From NCBI GenBank assembly GCA_042091035.1, contig JBELIG010000002.1, positions 1 to 64,000 of the forward strand: DNA of 64,000 bases, read 5' to 3'. The notes under the pieces were generated by a model. The model was given only the letters and a program-made list of their open reading frames with translations, did not search any database and was not told the DNA's origin. Source of the stretch: AM-2324 sp042091035. GTDB taxonomy: Bacteria; Bacteroidota; Bacteroidia; Chitinophagales; Saprospiraceae. Positions 27,667-35,847 of this stretch are shown piece by piece. Both the position numbers and the translations under genes were made by a program. The number at the start of each line of letters is the position of its first letter. Position 1 is the first letter of the stretch.

Positions 27667-28612
27667 ATCCAAGAAGCGCAATAATCTTTCGCGCAATTTC
27701 TGTTCCAATATTTTCTTGAGCTTGATTGGTAGATGCACCAATATGCGGTGTCAACGAGATACCTTCAAAGTTCAAAATATCTTCGCTGGGATGAGGTTCA
27801 TTTTCAAACACATCAAGTCCCGCTCCAAATAACTTACCCGACTCAATAGCATTTTTTAAGGCTACTTCACCAACAACACCACCTCTAGAAGCATTGACGA
27901 GGACAGCGCTTGGCTTCATTAGAGCCAACTCCTTTTCCCCTATAATAGGCTTTCCGCCACTAAAAGGTACATGTAAAGTTATAAAATCACTTTTGGCTAA
28001 TAAGTCTTCTAACTCTATCGTCTTGATAGGAATGCTAATATCATGGCCTGCAATATCAAAATCCAGGGTAGTCTCATTCACAAAAGGATCAGCTGCATAT
28101 ATATTCATCCCCATTCCTACTGCTATCTTAGCGACCTCTTGACCAATTCGTCCAAAACCTACTATACCAACGGATCGATTCATCAACTCCAAACCCTTGG
28201 AAGACTTTTTCTTCAAAGCCTTAAACTCCGTTGATCCTTTTGTTGGCATTACACGGTTGTTGGTATGGAAAAACCTTGAAACAGTTAAGATATGGGCAAA
28301 CACGAGCTCAGCCACTGATCTAGAAGAAGCGGCAGGTGTATTTATCACTCGAATACCTTTACTCTCTGCATAGGTTACATCGATATTATCGAGACCTACG
28401 CCAGCTCTTGCAATTACCTTCAAATTCGATGCCGCATCGATCAGATCTGCCCGAACTGTTGTTGCACTTCTGACTATAATGGAATCAAAGGAATTCAATT
28501 GACTCATTAAGTCTTCCTGCGCTATTTTATCTGTAACTACTTCATGTCCTGCATCTTCTAACATCTTTTTTCCAGCAGGGTGAAGTCCGTCATTAGCTAA
28601 TATTCTTGCCAT
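27665..28612 (-). CDS. serA: D-3-phosphoglycerate dehydrogenase (short form)
   Basis: NAD-dependent D-2-hydroxyacid dehydrogenase, most likely the first step of serine synthesis. The NAD fold is 'VGIVGFGRIGQEVAKIA', and the catalytic Arg, Glu and His are in 'NASRGGVVGE', 'ENEPHPS' and 'LTPHIGAST'. 'ARAGVGLDNIDV' is typical of SerA. At 315 residues it is the short form without the C-terminal ACT domain, so classical serine feedback through ACT is not expected. Another 2-hydroxyacid substrate cannot be fully excluded. It faces gcvT across a shared terminator. Confidence 0.85.
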   Translation of the reverse strand: MARILANDGLHPAGKKMLEDAGHEVVTDKIAQEDLMSQLNSFDSIIVRSATTVRADLIDAASNLKVIARAGVGLDNIDVTYAESKGIRVINTPAASSRSVAELVFAHILTVSRFFHTNNRVMPTKGSTEFKALKKKSSKGLELMNRSVGIVGFGRIGQEVAKIAVGMGMNIYAADPFVNETTLDFDIAGHDISIPIKTIELEDLLAKSDFITLHVPFSGGKPIIGEKELALMKPSAVLVNASRGGVVGEVALKNAIESGKLFGAGLDVFENEPHPSEDILNFEGISLTPHIGASTNQAQENIGTEIARKIIALLG

Positions 28613-28802
28613 TGTTTTATTTTTCAGAATTAGGCGATTAAGGTATTAATAGGCTATGCTTAGTGGAAATTACTTTGTTTAAACCTAAATAAAAAAAATT
28701 TATCTTCTATTTTTACAAAAATTATTGCCCATTGCAATTTAAACTCCATCACCTAACAACATTAAAGACTTTTTTGTTAATAAACAGCGTTTTAAGTTAA
28801 TT

Positions 28803-29438
28803 ATGATCGATCCATTTTTATCATACATAAAGGAAAGAATTTCAGATGGTCTGCCGGGTGTTCCAGCCCACTTCGAAATGGCGCATAAGCTTAGAACCTA
28901 TACGCCCGGAACTCCAAGTTCAGCTATGAAATCTGCCGTTTGTATTTTACTTTTCCCTAATGAGCAGGGCTCATTCAGTTTCACCCTCATGGAACGCACA
29001 AGTACAAATAAGCATGACAAACACAAGGGACAAATTTCGCTCCCTGGCGGCAAAAAAGATGACTCCGATTCAAGTCTTGCCCAAACAGCTTTACGAGAAC
29101 TCAATGAAGAGGTAGGTGTATTGATAGAAGATGTAGAATTAATTGGTCAGCTGAGTGAATTGTATATTCCAGTCAGCAACTTTGCTGTTTTTCCATTTAT
29201 AGGCTCAACAAACAAAAAACCAAGTTATAAGCCACAAGAATCCGAAGTAAAGGATATATTTGAGGTAGATATCAAGACACTTTTAGACCCTGACAACATA
29301 AAATATAAAGACATAAAAATATCAGAGCATATAACTTTAAAAATGGTCCCTTATTTTGAACTTGAGGGGCGAGTAGTGTGGGGAGCAACAGCAATGATAT
29401 TAAGTGAATTGAAAGAAATTATAAAAGAATATTTCTAA
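28803..29438 (+). CDS. Nudix hydrolase, CoA pyrophosphatase type
   Basis: A 211-residue Nudix enzyme of the CoA/acyl-CoA diphosphatase group. The upstream signature 'ERTSTNKHDKHKGQISLPGG' fits that subgroup, and the Nudix box follows with 'TALRELNEEVGV', in which the RE-x2-EE core is intact. The first Glu of the generic box is Asp here, as is common in this subgroup. It probably hydrolyses CoA or oxidised CoA to phosphopantetheine and 3',5'-ADP. It lies 17 bp before pyrD on the same strand. It diverges from serA. Confidence 0.88.
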   Translation: MIDPFLSYIKERISDGLPGVPAHFEMAHKLRTYTPGTPSSAMKSAVCILLFPNEQGSFSFTLMERTSTNKHDKHKGQISLPGGKKDDSDSSLAQTALRELNEEVGVLIEDVELIGQLSELYIPVSNFAVFPFIGSTNKKPSYKPQESEVKDIFEVDIKTLLDPDNIKYKDIKISEHITLKMVPYFELEGRVVWGATAMILSELKEIIKEYF

Positions 29439-29455
29439 ACGCATAGTCAAAAGGT

Positions 29456-30493
29456 ATGTATAAAACGATCTTAAAACCATTGCTTTTCTCTTTTCAACCA
29501 GAAAAAGCACACAAAATAACGATGCAGTTATTTCGTCTTTCTCTTTCTTTACCATTTGGAAAGAAAATATTTAAGTCCCTATACACGCTTGAAGATAAAA
29601 AACTCCAAAGAACACTATTTGGCTTAAATTTTGATAATCCAGTGGGACTTGCTGCTGGTTTTGACAAAGACGGAAGATATTTCAAAGATCTTGAAAACTT
29701 AGGCTTTGGGTTTATAGAAATCGGCACAGTCACCCCCAAACCTCAAGATGGGAATCCAAAACCTAGACTTTTCCGATTGAAAGAAGATGCTGCACTTATC
29801 AACAGAATGGGATTCAACAACGAAGGCTTAGATGCTTTTGTGGACCGCATCAAAAAAAGGTCTAACGACAGAATTATAATTGGAGGCAATATAGGCAAGA
29901 ACAAGGTGACCCCTAATGAAATGGCTTTTAGAGATTATGAAATCTGCTTCGAGGCTCTATATCCTTATGTAGATTACTTTGTGGTAAACGTTAGCTCTCC
30001 AAATACACCGAACCTGAGAGATCTCCAAGAAAAAGAACCACTCACAAAACTGCTCAACAGTATTCAAAAGCTAAATCAAGATAAGATTGCTCCAAAACCA
30101 ATATTATTAAAAATAGCTCCTGACCTAACTGAGGGACAATTGGATGATATCATTGATATTGTTTCAGATACAAAAATTGATGGCCTCATTGCTACCAATA
30201 CAACCATCGACAGGTCCAATCTTTCCACTGATCAGTCAGTAATACAACAAATTGGTAATGGAGGACTCAGTGGAGCGCCACTTAGGAACCGTTCGACAGA
30301 AATCATTCGTTATATACATACTAAGAGTAATGGATCCATTCCCATTGTAGGGGTTGGTGGAATCTCAAAACCAGAGGATGCAATTGAAAAGCTAGAGGCA
30401 GGAGCATCTCTTGTTCAGGTTTATTCTGGACTCGTATATTACGGTCCTGGGCTGATCAGAGATATCAACAAAGCGATTCTAGATAAAGCATAG
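29456..30493 (+). CDS. pyrD: Dihydroorotate dehydrogenase (quinone), class 2
   Basis: FMN enzyme of pyrimidine synthesis that oxidises dihydroorotate with quinone at the inner membrane. The N-terminal helical extension ('LKPLLFSFQPEKAHKITMQL') that docks on the membrane and the start 'FGLNFDNPVGLAAGFDKDGR' define class 2, and the catalytic-Ser loop is 'VVNVSSPNTPNLRDLQ'. The C-terminal FMN phosphate loops are 'NGGLSGAPL' and 'VGVGGISKPEDA'. Length 345 is normal. It may be co-transcribed with the Nudix gene. Confidence 0.96.
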   Translation: MYKTILKPLLFSFQPEKAHKITMQLFRLSLSLPFGKKIFKSLYTLEDKKLQRTLFGLNFDNPVGLAAGFDKDGRYFKDLENLGFGFIEIGTVTPKPQDGNPKPRLFRLKEDAALINRMGFNNEGLDAFVDRIKKRSNDRIIIGGNIGKNKVTPNEMAFRDYEICFEALYPYVDYFVVNVSSPNTPNLRDLQEKEPLTKLLNSIQKLNQDKIAPKPILLKIAPDLTEGQLDDIIDIVSDTKIDGLIATNTTIDRSNLSTDQSVIQQIGNGGLSGAPLRNRSTEIIRYIHTKSNGSIPIVGVGGISKPEDAIEKLEAGASLVQVYSGLVYYGPGLIRDINKAILDKA

Positions 30494-30522
30494 CAATTAG
30501 ACTCCTCGTAAAGGAATCTTAA

Positions 30523-30681
30523 ATGATCGGATTGACCCTAATCTTGATATCCATCTACGTTTTCAAGACCATAACGAATTTACAAAAAGGTGAATTTGGA
30601 ATAAAACAAACAAAGGCTTGGACCTTAGTCCTAAGCCTTTGTAGTATCGTTTATATTATCACAGCAATTTTAAATCGCTGA
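30523..30681 (+). CDS. Possible 52-residue two-helix membrane protein
   Basis: A small frame 29 bp after pyrD with AAAGGA about 6 bases before its ATG. The product has two hydrophobic helices ('IGLTLILISIYVF' and 'WTLVLSLCSIVYIITAIL') joined by a short basic linker. This pattern is rarely produced by chance, but the frame also runs across the minus-strand terminator of nadC, so a non-coding interval is a fair alternative. No family was recognised. If real, it is the last gene of the Nudix-pyrD unit. Confidence 0.42.
   Translation: MIGLTLILISIYVFKTITNLQKGEFGIKQTKAWTLVLSLCSIVYIITAILNR
30610..30642 (-). terminator. Terminator of nadC
   Basis: Arms ACAAAGGCTT/AAGCCTTTGT (10 bp) with an inner GGAC/GTCC pair, followed on the minus strand by the T-rich stretch TTTGTTTTATT. 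It lies 44 bases past the nadC stop and inside the small plus-strand frame. Confidence 0.7.
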
Positions 30682-30685
30682 CTTA

Positions 30686-31552
30686 TCATTTCCTAACTTT
30701 AAGACTTAAATCCAAAGAAGGAGCGGAGTGCGTAAGAGCTCCTACAGAAATAAAATCAACACCGGTTGCTGCTACTTCTTTAAGAACCTCTAAAGTAATA
30801 CCTCCAGATGCTTCAACTTCTTTTTTCTTGTCTACTCGTGCTACTGCAATTCGCATGTCTTCCATACTAAAATTATCCAGCATGACCCGATTAACAGAGT
30901 CGTATCCCATAACCAATTCAAGTTCTTCAAGATCCCGAACTTCTACTGTCATTTCAAGGCTTTTACCCATTTCTTTCAAGTAGTCCTGAACGCGTTCTAT
31001 AGCCTCCTGCATGCCTCCTGAGGCATCCACATGATTGTCTTTTATCATTATACGATCAAACAGACCAAAACGATAATTGCTACAACCACCTATTTGCACA
31101 GCCCATTTCTGTAAGAACCTGTTCAGGGGCATAGTCTTTCGTGTATCCAATATTTGTACAGGAAAATCTTTCACAGCATCAGCATACATCCGAGCGGTGG
31201 TGGCCACTCCAGACATTCGCTGCATAGTATTCAAGACTAGGCGTTCTGCCAAAAGGAGTGCTCGACTTTTACAGTGAACCTGAAATGCAATATCTCCATG
31301 CTGCACAAAAGAACCATCTTTTTTAAAGATATTGATTCGTGCATTGGGATCAACTGCTTTAAAAATATGCTCCATAAGTTCTACCCCTGCCAAGATGCCT
31401 TCATCCTTAACTTTGAGGATAGCAGTGTCTTCATCTTCTGCGCCAACACAAGCCAATGAAGTATGATCTCCATCGCCTTGATCCTCCATCAGTGCATAAT
31501 CGATGAAGAATTTTAAAAACTGTGTTTTATTATTGAAATCAAGTTTGTTCAT
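30686..31552 (-). CDS. nadC: Nicotinate-nucleotide pyrophosphorylase (carboxylating)
   Basis: Quinolinate phosphoribosyltransferase of de novo NAD synthesis: quinolinate plus PRPP give nicotinate mononucleotide, CO2 and PPi. Signatures are 'RMSGVATTARMYADAV', 'ILDTRKTMPLNRFLQKWAV', 'GGCSNYRFGLFDRIMIKDNH' and 'EASGGITLEVLKEVAATGVD'. Length 288 is normal. It starts 10 bases after the outer-membrane barrel gene, on the same strand, so the two probably share a transcript despite unrelated roles. No nadA or nadB was seen here. Confidence 0.95.
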   Translation of the reverse strand: MNKLDFNNKTQFLKFFIDYALMEDQGDGDHTSLACVGAEDEDTAILKVKDEGILAGVELMEHIFKAVDPNARINIFKKDGSFVQHGDIAFQVHCKSRALLLAERLVLNTMQRMSGVATTARMYADAVKDFPVQILDTRKTMPLNRFLQKWAVQIGGCSNYRFGLFDRIMIKDNHVDASGGMQEAIERVQDYLKEMGKSLEMTVEVRDLEELELVMGYDSVNRVMLDNFSMEDMRIAVARVDKKKEVEASGGITLEVLKEVAATGVDFISVGALTHSAPSLDLSLKVRK

Positions 31553-31562
31553 ACTCTAATAA

Positions 31563-32327
31563 TTAAAAGGCCATTCCAACAACAATATTAATATTATGTC
31601 GAGTAGCCGATGAGTTTTCCTCTTCGATCAAACCATCGACAATTCTAGAACCGTCATTCTTTGTTATATCAAAAATCGACTGTGCATAAGTAAGTCCAAC
31701 AAGCAAAGATGTCCCATCTCTAGATGTTCCGGATAGATTATACTCCATACCGATTCCAAAACCCCAGCTCAAGTCCAAGGGATTAATATCTTTTGAAACG
31801 ATCTCTTTATAAAAATTGTCCTCGAATCCTTGTACTCCACTTAGACCAGTGATATCAGCGAATGCTTTATTCCTGAGGCCAAGTGTAAAAATAGGCGCAT
31901 CCACAGAGAAACGCATATCCCGTAACTGTAAGATTTCGTCCGTTAGAATTTTTAGACTTAATGGTACTTGGATATAATTAACCTTATAGCGTATATCTGA
32001 AAGTTCCGGCAATGCGTGAAGGATATTATCTGAGAGTTCAGAGTTGAAGAAATAATCTCCGGGATTATTATGTAATAATCTTCCGCCTTGATTAAGTCCA
32101 AGTCCAAGTCCAAAAGAAAATGCAGCCTTTTCGGCAAAGAACATATCGGCCTTGATAGCCATTGCAAAACCAAGATTACTGCCATTGGAGCCAATATCAC
32201 CGTAATCTGTTGTAAGCCATGAAAAGGTAGGTGCTAATTGAATTCCAAAACGGGTCTCTGTCTGTGCATTAGTTACTGCACTAAACATACTGCTTATCAA
32301 AAGCAATAACAGCCAACTTTTTTTCAT
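31563..32327 (-). CDS. Outer-membrane beta-barrel protein (PorT-like fold)
   Basis: A 254-residue exported protein: a signal peptide ('FSAVTNAQ') and then amphipathic strands with glycine-rich turns ('FGLGLGLNQGG', 'WGFGIGMEYNLSG', 'LLVGLTYAQS') and a C-terminal aromatic residue ('VVGMAF'), typical of outer-membrane barrels. The general outline fits the PorT/beta-barrel family common in Bacteroidota, but I would not call it PorT itself. It precedes nadC by 10 bp on the same strand and diverges from gldB. Confidence 0.75.
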   Translation of the reverse strand: MKKSWLLLLLISSMFSAVTNAQTETRFGIQLAPTFSWLTTDYGDIGSNGSNLGFAMAIKADMFFAEKAAFSFGLGLGLNQGGRLLHNNPGDYFFNSELSDNILHALPELSDIRYKVNYIQVPLSLKILTDEILQLRDMRFSVDAPIFTLGLRNKAFADITGLSGVQGFEDNFYKEIVSKDINPLDLSWGFGIGMEYNLSGTSRDGTSLLVGLTYAQSIFDITKNDGSRIVDGLIEEENSSATRHNINIVVGMAF

Positions 32328-32508
32328 AGGAATGAATTTTAAGCGTTTGATGAAAATTGAAGATTTAAAAACAATAATAATAGATATTTAGCATTTAATT
32401 TAAGAATTTTAGCTTCGAATACATCAAAGATCCAATTTTATGATTAACCCATATTCGTATAGGATTATTATTTAAGAGGTGATATAAATTATACTTTAAT
32501 CAAGAAGG

Positions 32509-33546
32509 ATGATAAAACAAAAATTAGTGTTCCGAGGGTTCTTGTTCAGTATGATAGTGTTCTCCTTGTACGCTTGTAATAAAGGTCCTAGCAAACCTGA
32601 TCTTACAGGTATTACGGTAGGAGTAGAGCTAAGACACTTTGAACAAGATCTATTCAATATAGATACAAACAATACTGCTGCAGAACTAGATCGACTAATG
32701 CAGGATTATCCAGCGTTTTCTGATATCTATTTTGGTCAGCTTTTTCCTGTCTTCGACTCTGTTTTATTCCCAGAAGGTCCAACAGTTATAATCAATGGTT
32801 TTCTATCGGATTCTATGGTTCTTGTTATGTATGAACAGAGCCAAGAATTATACAAAGACTTATCCGGAAATGCATTTGAAGAAGCATTTAAGTATTTCAA
32901 GTATTATTTTCCAGATAGACAGGTCCCTGATATTACAACATTTGTATCAGAATATACGGTTTCCAATTTCATCTACGCTGAAAATTCACTTGCAGTCGGG
33001 CTCGATTTCTTTTTAGGTGCTGATTACCCCTATTTACTTTTAAATGCTGGTAATCCGAATTTCTCAAATTACTTGAGCCAACATTACAACAAGGACTATA
33101 TTGTACGAAATACGCTCTATCCTCTTATTGATGATATGAATGCAGAAAAAGCAGATCGTAAGCTCATCGATTATATGCTTGACAATGGCAAAGAACTTTA
33201 CATTTTAGATGCATTGCTTCCAGAGCTATCGGATACTGTTATCCATCAATATAGCAAGGAAAAAATGGATTGGGTAGCTTCTAATGAGTCTAATATTTAT
33301 GCGCATTTGATTGATCAAGAACTTCTATATTCAACCCTTTGGCAGGATTTTAGAAAACTAGTTGACCATAGTCCTAATGCGTCTGGGATGCCCGCAGAGG
33401 CTCCGGGAAGAACAGCCAACTATATTGGATATAGAATGGTAGATGCATACATGAGAAATAACCCAGAAACTACTTTTGAGGATTTGTTAAAACTTAATGA
33501 CGCTCAAGAGTTTCTTGCACGATCAAAATACAGACCAAGCCGATAA
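32509..33546 (+). CDS. gldB: Gliding motility lipoprotein GldB
   Basis: A 345-residue lipoprotein (lipobox 'FSLYAC', Cys23) matching the GldB family: 'ELRHFEQDLFNIDTN' near the start, repeated aspartate/aromatic motifs such as 'YYFPDRQVPDITTF' and 'GLDFFLGADYPY', and the end 'DAQEFLARSKYRPS'. In Flavobacterium johnsoniae GldB is required for gliding; it is a membrane lipoprotein whose exact biochemical job is unclear. It stands alone between a divergent barrel gene and a terminator. Together with GldH and the type B adhesin it supports a gliding organism. Confidence 0.85.
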   Translation: MIKQKLVFRGFLFSMIVFSLYACNKGPSKPDLTGITVGVELRHFEQDLFNIDTNNTAAELDRLMQDYPAFSDIYFGQLFPVFDSVLFPEGPTVIINGFLSDSMVLVMYEQSQELYKDLSGNAFEEAFKYFKYYFPDRQVPDITTFVSEYTVSNFIYAENSLAVGLDFFLGADYPYLLLNAGNPNFSNYLSQHYNKDYIVRNTLYPLIDDMNAEKADRKLIDYMLDNGKELYILDALLPELSDTVIHQYSKEKMDWVASNESNIYAHLIDQELLYSTLWQDFRKLVDHSPNASGMPAEAPGRTANYIGYRMVDAYMRNNPETTFEDLLKLNDAQEFLARSKYRPSR

Positions 33547-33547
33547 G

Positions 33548-33585
33548 AAAAAAGCCAGTTGAACATATTCAACTGGCTTTTTTTT
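33548..33585. terminator. Bidirectional terminator after gldB
   Basis: A-tract, perfect GCCAGTTGAA/TTCAACTGGC stem with a CATA loop, and T-tract, shared with the convergent HIT gene. Confidence 0.93.
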
Positions 33586-33979
33586 ATTCAAACCTTTCGG
33601 CAATTTGTGCTGCTATTATTTGGAAATCTTTGGGTTCAAGTCCATCAATAGGATTTGTAAAATCCATATCACTTAAGGAATTGATGGGTATTAAGTGGAT
33701 ATGTGTGTGTGGTACTTCTAGTCCGATAATTGATACTCCTATTCGTTTACAATCAATAACCTGCTTCATTGCTTTTCCTACGCGTTTTGCAAAAAGCATA
33801 AGACCTGCAAGTGCATCATCTTCCAAATCGAAGACATAGTCAATTTCTCTTTTCGGAATCACCAAAGTATGCCCTTTTTGCAAAGGACGGATATCTAGAA
33901 ATGCGAAATAATCTTCAGACTCTGCAATCTTGTAACAGGGAATTTCACCTGCTATAATCTTTGAAAAGATACCAGCCAT
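33584..33979 (-). CDS. HIT-family nucleotide hydrolase
   Basis: A 131-residue histidine-triad protein. The catalytic triad is seen as 'PHTHIHLIPIN' near residue 95, and the N-terminus 'FSKIIAGEIPCYKIAESEDY' is the usual HIT start. Proteins of this group cleave AMP-lysine or other adenosine phosphoramidates and dinucleotides. The ATG overlaps the greA stop by one base (TAATG), so translation is coupled to greA, a common arrangement in Bacteroidota. Confidence 0.93.
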   Translation of the reverse strand: MAGIFSKIIAGEIPCYKIAESEDYFAFLDIRPLQKGHTLVIPKREIDYVFDLEDDALAGLMLFAKRVGKAMKQVIDCKRIGVSIIGLEVPHTHIHLIPINSLSDMDFTNPIDGLEPKDFQIIAAQIAERFE

Positions 33980-34452
33980 TAGATTGTGATTTCAAGGATT
34001 TCAAATTTCATCATTCCACCTGGAGTTGTTATTTCCGTAACATCTCCAACCTTCCTTCCTAATAAACCTTCACCAATAGGGGAGCCTATTGAGATCTTTT
34101 TCTCCTTAAGGTTAGCCTCTGACTCTGCAACAAGCTGATAAGTGAATTCTTTTTTCATTTTCAAATTCATAATACGCACTTTAGAAAGTACTCGTACTTC
34201 TGAATTATCCAACTGACTTGTATCAAGTACTCTGGCAGTAGCCATTACAGTTTCTAACTGATTGATCTTTAACTCTAGTAAACCCTGCGCGTCTTTAGCA
34301 GCATCGTACTCTGCATTTTCAGACAAATCGCCTTTTTCTCTTGCCTCAGCAATTGCTTTAGCAGCTTCAGTCCTACCACGTGTTTTAAGATCGTCCAACT
34401 GTGCCACAAGGTTGTCGTATCCTTCTTGTGACAAATAGGTTACATTAGACAT
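33979..34452 (-). CDS. greA: Transcript cleavage factor GreA
   Basis: A 157-residue transcription elongation factor that stimulates RNA cleavage by backtracked RNA polymerase. The N-terminal coiled coil carries 'EAREKGDLSENAEYDAAKDA', whose acidic tip residues act in catalysis, and the C-terminal FKBP-like domain ends in 'GSPIGEGLLGRKVGD'. I place the start at the ATG at 34452, giving 'MSNVTYLSQEGYDNL'; a TTG three codons earlier is less likely. It is co-transcribed with the HIT gene. A long leader with a near-consensus promoter lies upstream. Confidence 0.96.
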   Translation of the reverse strand: MSNVTYLSQEGYDNLVAQLDDLKTRGRTEAAKAIAEAREKGDLSENAEYDAAKDAQGLLELKINQLETVMATARVLDTSQLDNSEVRVLSKVRIMNLKMKKEFTYQLVAESEANLKEKKISIGSPIGEGLLGRKVGDVTEITTPGGMMKFEILEITI

Positions 34453-34485
34453 ATTCTTCAATTTTAAATTAAAAAATTCTAAACC

Positions 34486-34563
34486 CTAAGTTCTTTGAAA
34501 CTTAGCAAGCCAGTCATTCCAATAATGTTTTGGAGAGGAAACAGCCGACAGCAGGATCGCCAT
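34486..34563 (-). CDS. Candidate 25-residue leader or small protein upstream of greA
   Basis: A short frame in the greA leader whose product ends in 'SSPKHYWNDWLAKFQRT', rich in aromatic and basic residues. The 78 bases are about 44% G+C, while both flanks are strongly AT-rich, so this patch stands out as constrained. It begins about 45 bases after the predicted transcription start and stops 33 bases before greA. An overlapping frame ('LEALFFSKLDGDPA') is also open, and a structured RNA is possible. No family is known to me. Confidence 0.35.
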   Translation of the reverse strand: MAILLSAVSSPKHYWNDWLAKFQRT

Positions 34564-34614
34564 CTAGTTTAGAAAAAAATAAGGCTTCCAACATGATTGA
34601 AGGAATCCTTTAAA

Positions 34615-34646
34615 CAAATTTAATTTTTTTCTTTGGTTTTATCAAA
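34615..34646 (-). promoter_or_regulatory. Near-consensus Bacteroidota promoter for the greA unit
   Basis: On the minus strand TTTG (34646-34643), 20 bases, then TAAATTTG (34622-34615), an exact match to the -33 TTTG / -7 TAnnTTTG pattern of the primary Bacteroidota sigma factor. The start site should be near 34608, giving a leader of about 155 bases before greA. Confidence 0.72.
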
Positions 34647-34682
34647 TTAATCTTATTTCTATTTAATCTATTCTATTAAAAT

Positions 34683-34717
34683 AAAAAAGGCTGACTCTCA
34701 ATGAGTCAGCCTCTTTT
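34683..34717 (-). terminator. Terminator of the TonB/T9SS/PorV-like set
   Basis: 9-bp stem GGCTGACTC/GAGTCAGCC followed by a T-tract on the minus strand, 20 bases past the PorV-like stop codon. Confidence 0.9.
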
Positions 34718-34736
34718 ATTATCTGTATCAGCTACT

Positions 34737-35786
34737 CTATAGCTCCAATGTTACACCCACATTGTGTGTACCATTGAACTTACTAGTCATTCGGTAAGCA
34801 TATCCTAAGCCTACACGAGCTGCATCAACACTTTTACCTAACTTAAAGTTAAATGTTGCACCTGCAGAAACACCTGTATAAATCGGCAACTCAGAATCTA
34901 TCTGATCCAATTCATATTGGTATCCACCACGAAGTACAAATATATCCTTAAGGTGATACTCAATACCTCCACCAATCTGATCACGGGAGAAGGCATTAGA
35001 CGTAAAGTTAGCAAGTACACGAAGTGTATTAACACCGGTGATAACATCATAAGATGTTCCTAACTTAAGAGCCGACTGAAGTTCAACTCTTGAAGAACGC
35101 TGAATTGTTGTCTGCGTAAATGTACCTCCTTCGAATGGAACTGTAGAGATAAAAATAAGTCCCTCTCCTTCGAAAGCTGCTGGAGCTCCAATGTTTCTCA
35201 AAGCAACTCCAAAACGAAAACGATCATTTTCACCGGACTTGTACTGAACACCTGCATCAATTGCAAATGTAGAAAGAGACATATCCTCAACGCGCTCAGA
35301 AGCTACTTTGAAGTTAACTCCTACAAAAATTTTCTCATCCCATGATTTAGCATAGCCAATATTCAAAGAAAAAATTGAAGGAGAAAATGTATTTCCAGTA
35401 CCTTCTGGCTGATCCGAAGTCGTTCTTGCAATATCACCCATATCTACATTGTTCAATGAGATACCAAGTGCACCACCATTCTTCAACTTGGTAACCATAC
35501 CAAAAGCATTTAATTTGATATCCGTTCCAACTAGGTACTGAGCCTGATGAACGCCTATCTCAAGGTTTGTAACTGAAGCCAAACCTGCAGGATTTACACC
35601 AAATGATTCCACACCAGTAACAAAAGCAGTGTTCATTGCACTCAAACCAGCTGACTGTGCATATGGAACCAATAGTAATTGGGCAAAACCTGCCTCCCCC
35701 TGACGATCTGGGTTACCTGCCTGAGCATCAGGCATAAAACCAAGAACCAAAAAGAAGGCTACTATATAGTTTATTATTTTATTCAT
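34737..35786 (-). CDS. PorV/PorQ-family outer-membrane protein
   Basis: A 349-residue exported barrel: signal peptide ('FMPDAQA'), then 'AGFAQLLLVPYAQSAGLSAM' and 'ESFGVNPAGLASV', the hallmark opening of PorV/PorQ proteins (FadL-like barrels), and 14 or so strands ending in 'GTHNVGVTLEL'. PorV shuttles T9SS cargo from the translocon to the attachment complex; PorQ anchors the sortase. This copy sits at the end of a set with a T9SS-sorted exoprotein and a TonB receptor, so it is more likely a dedicated partner of that exoprotein than the general PorV. This is inference from context. Confidence 0.82.
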   Translation of the reverse strand: MNKIINYIVAFFLVLGFMPDAQAGNPDRQGEAGFAQLLLVPYAQSAGLSAMNTAFVTGVESFGVNPAGLASVTNLEIGVHQAQYLVGTDIKLNAFGMVTKLKNGGALGISLNNVDMGDIARTTSDQPEGTGNTFSPSIFSLNIGYAKSWDEKIFVGVNFKVASERVEDMSLSTFAIDAGVQYKSGENDRFRFGVALRNIGAPAAFEGEGLIFISTVPFEGGTFTQTTIQRSSRVELQSALKLGTSYDVITGVNTLRVLANFTSNAFSRDQIGGGIEYHLKDIFVLRGGYQYELDQIDSELPIYTGVSAGATFNFKLGKSVDAARVGLGYAYRMTSKFNGTHNVGVTLEL

Positions 35787-35820
35787 AACTTTTTTAATTC
35801 AAAATGTTCAACAAAGTTGG

Positions 35821-35838
35821 GGGGAGCTTGAGCTCCCC
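35821..35838. other. GC-rich hairpin between the exoprotein and PorV-like genes
   Basis: GGGGAGCT/AGCTCCCC forms a perfect short hairpin in AT-rich surroundings, 9 bases past the exoprotein stop on the minus strand. The following T-tract is weak, so it may slow rather than end transcription, or protect the upstream mRNA end. Confidence 0.5.
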
Positions 35839-35847
35839 ACAATTTTA

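Noticed and set aside
34500..34600. Overlapping frame 'LEALFFSKLDGDPA' in the greA leader as the main product
   Set aside because: It overlaps the preferred frame and has a less protein-like composition, but it cannot be ruled out.
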